Shown here: positions 17,301 to 18,782 of the stretch, piece by piece | How the letters are laid out: each line of letters starts with the position of its first letter | Position numbering within the stretch: the stretch's first letter is position 1 | Origin: Haplosporangium gracile | Lineage: Eukaryota; Mortierellomycota; Mortierellomycetes; Mortierellales; Mortierellaceae | NCBI GenBank assembly: GCA_015499985.1 | Contig: JAAAUF010000824.1 | Location: 1-18,782, forward strand | DNA: 18,782 bases | Reading direction: 5' to 3' | Notes under the pieces: generated by a model | Databases searched by the model: none | Seen by the model: the letters and a program-made list of their open reading frames with translations, nothing else | Told to the model about the DNA's origin: nothing | Position numbers and translations under genes: made by a program

Positions 17301-18782
17301 TGCTTCCTTGATTGTTTACCAACGGTTCATGAATAGACAAGTCTATAATCTCATTCCTCTCATATTGAGCAGGGGGCAGTGCCCTCTTCTCTTCGCTTGC
17401 CAAATTCTCCCTGCGCACCGATCGTATTTCAAACAAAAAAGACAGTGGCACATAATCTCCTGTCCACCCTGCCCGGCTCGGCTTGAATGCTATTTTGTCT
17501 CTTCGATATTAAGATTCGCAAAAATCCTTCTTTTTCCACGTCTTATGTTTCGCTCTCGGACAATCAAAACGTCCAGACCGTGTTGCATCTACTGGTAGAC
17601 GCGTCAACGTAAACCGTCTCCATCCTGGGTATCCATCAATACTGAACATTCATATGTAGTATTTTTATTGCTGACCTTCTTTTCCTCTGCCAAGATGAAC
17701 ATATCGCGGCAGCAATTGCCACTGCCTTGTGCGCATCATTTTGTTTATATTGTGGGCATTGACAGAGTTAAAGTCCAAACTGAGTAAAACTGACACCTCT
17801 TTCTCCCTTACCATAGGAAAAAAGATTCGGCTGAACATTCAACAACGTCCTCAAGCCTCCAAAACAGTACCCTTCCTCCTTTCATCCTTCCTGCTTCAAC
17901 TGTAGATAAACTACTAGAACAGACAGTAGACAACACCGCGCCCGTGATGTTGTGAACCCGTGTACTTGTCTGCGACAGCCCGGGCGCATTCAACCACGAT
18001 AATCATACTCATACAGTCAAAGAAAATCAATCCCTTTCCTCGGCATTTTATTAGTTTGACTATTTGTCATAAGAAATGTGCTCTTATTTTACCTTCTCTA
18101 GCCCATCTTCGGGTCTGAATGTAATTGGAGAGAGTGAACAGTCCGCTTTCTTTGTCCATCCATCCGTGCCGTAGAAACCGCGCGCTTTATCGCGTCCATA
18201 CGCATATACACAATAATAGGATAGGGACCGTCTTTTTGTTTTTCTTTAGTCCTTGATCTGTTGACGACCTTACTCATCAGCAATGACGAATGGATCGACG
18301 TATCTTGCCTTTTATCGCCTTTTAGGCACGGATATAGAAAATATCAGAGCAGTATGAGAAGAGGAACCGGCAGAGGGCAGCATGTGGTAGTTGCGCGATA
18401 GCTCGTTGATTCAGCAACTTTTCATTTATGAGGGCTGCCATCGGTAAGTACAGACGTTGGTGAGGCAAAACAAACACGTAAAACCTGATACAACAATCCA
18501 AATGACAATTGAGGCGCATAATCTCACTTCAAAGTAACGTGCAAGGGTCTGTCCGTTATGTTGGCAGTGACTCATTAAAGGTATCTGTCACAATAGCACC
18601 AGAAATAACCCTAAGATCGGGCGCATTGCTTTTCATGTGGGTGGTTTGTGCGCAAGAACGCTTTTGCCTTTATTCAGTACCCAAACTTGTTTCCGACCCG
18701 TCAAGTTGTTTTTTGTTTTTTTTGCCGCTGTTGGGTAAAAACAAGAATGATAATCGATAAAGTAGGATGCTACAGTGCTGTG
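17301..18782. other. Region with no recognisable gene
   Basis: About 1.5 kb with only short open frames (at most 96 codons, for example 17308-17598 +), none resembling a known family or offering splice-linked continuations I could support. No tRNA or rRNA pattern was recognised. A small direct repeat, GCCTTTTATC/GCCTTTTAGG, lies at 18308-18327. It may be the distal upstream region of LACS or the flank of a gene outside the window. Confidence 0.4.

Noticed and set aside
17301..18782. tRNA, 5S rRNA or CRISPR-like elements
   Set aside because: No conserved T-arm word, 5S internal control sequence or regularly spaced repeats were recognised by eye.

Overview
The window is eukaryotic and fungal. 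Protein genes are split by short introns (about 90-180 nt) with GT...AG ends and CTAAC/TTAAC-like branch sites, AATAAA-type poly(A) signals lie past the stops, and leaders are pyrimidine rich. The protein sequences and gene structures suggest an early-diverging fungus (Mucoromycota, perhaps Mortierella-like); that placement is an inference, not proven here.

Layout. Positions 1-369 hold the promoter and leader of PRP8, with a probable 5'UTR intron. Positions 370-8950 (+) are a complete nine-exon PRP8 gene, the core U5 snRNP spliceosome protein, predicted at 2554 codons. Exon 6 carries an in-frame 209-residue intein (5526-6152) between the Prp8 motif ...WEKA and SGFEES... It has a full set of splicing residues and no homing-endonuclease domain. 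Convergent to it at 9223-10199 (-) is a three-exon riboflavin synthase gene (236 aa).

The rest of the annotated minus strand holds two long-chain acyl-CoA synthetase (LACS) copies in tandem. The copy at 13836-17065 is intact (10 exons, 689 aa), has all adenylation motifs and ends in the peroxisomal signal Ser-Lys-Leu. The copy at 10542-12567 is a decayed pseudogene: it lacks the N-terminal part, has three in-frame TGA codons, a lost splice donor and damaged adenylate-forming motifs, and carries fewer introns than its neighbour. The 1.3 kb between them has no convincing gene, but it has a 20-A tract, degenerate internal repeats and short matching words at both ends that may mark an old insertion. 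The last 1.5 kb (17300-18782) shows no recognisable gene.

How the parts relate: Prp8 must excise its intein before the protein can work in the spliceosome that removes the introns seen in every gene here. Riboflavin synthase supplies the precursor of FMN/FAD, and the peroxisomal-type LACS activates fatty acids for beta-oxidation. The last two are neighbours, but nothing in the sequence shows co-regulation. The most notable item is the PRP8 mini-intein; the second is the degenerate LACS tandem copy with its different intron pattern.
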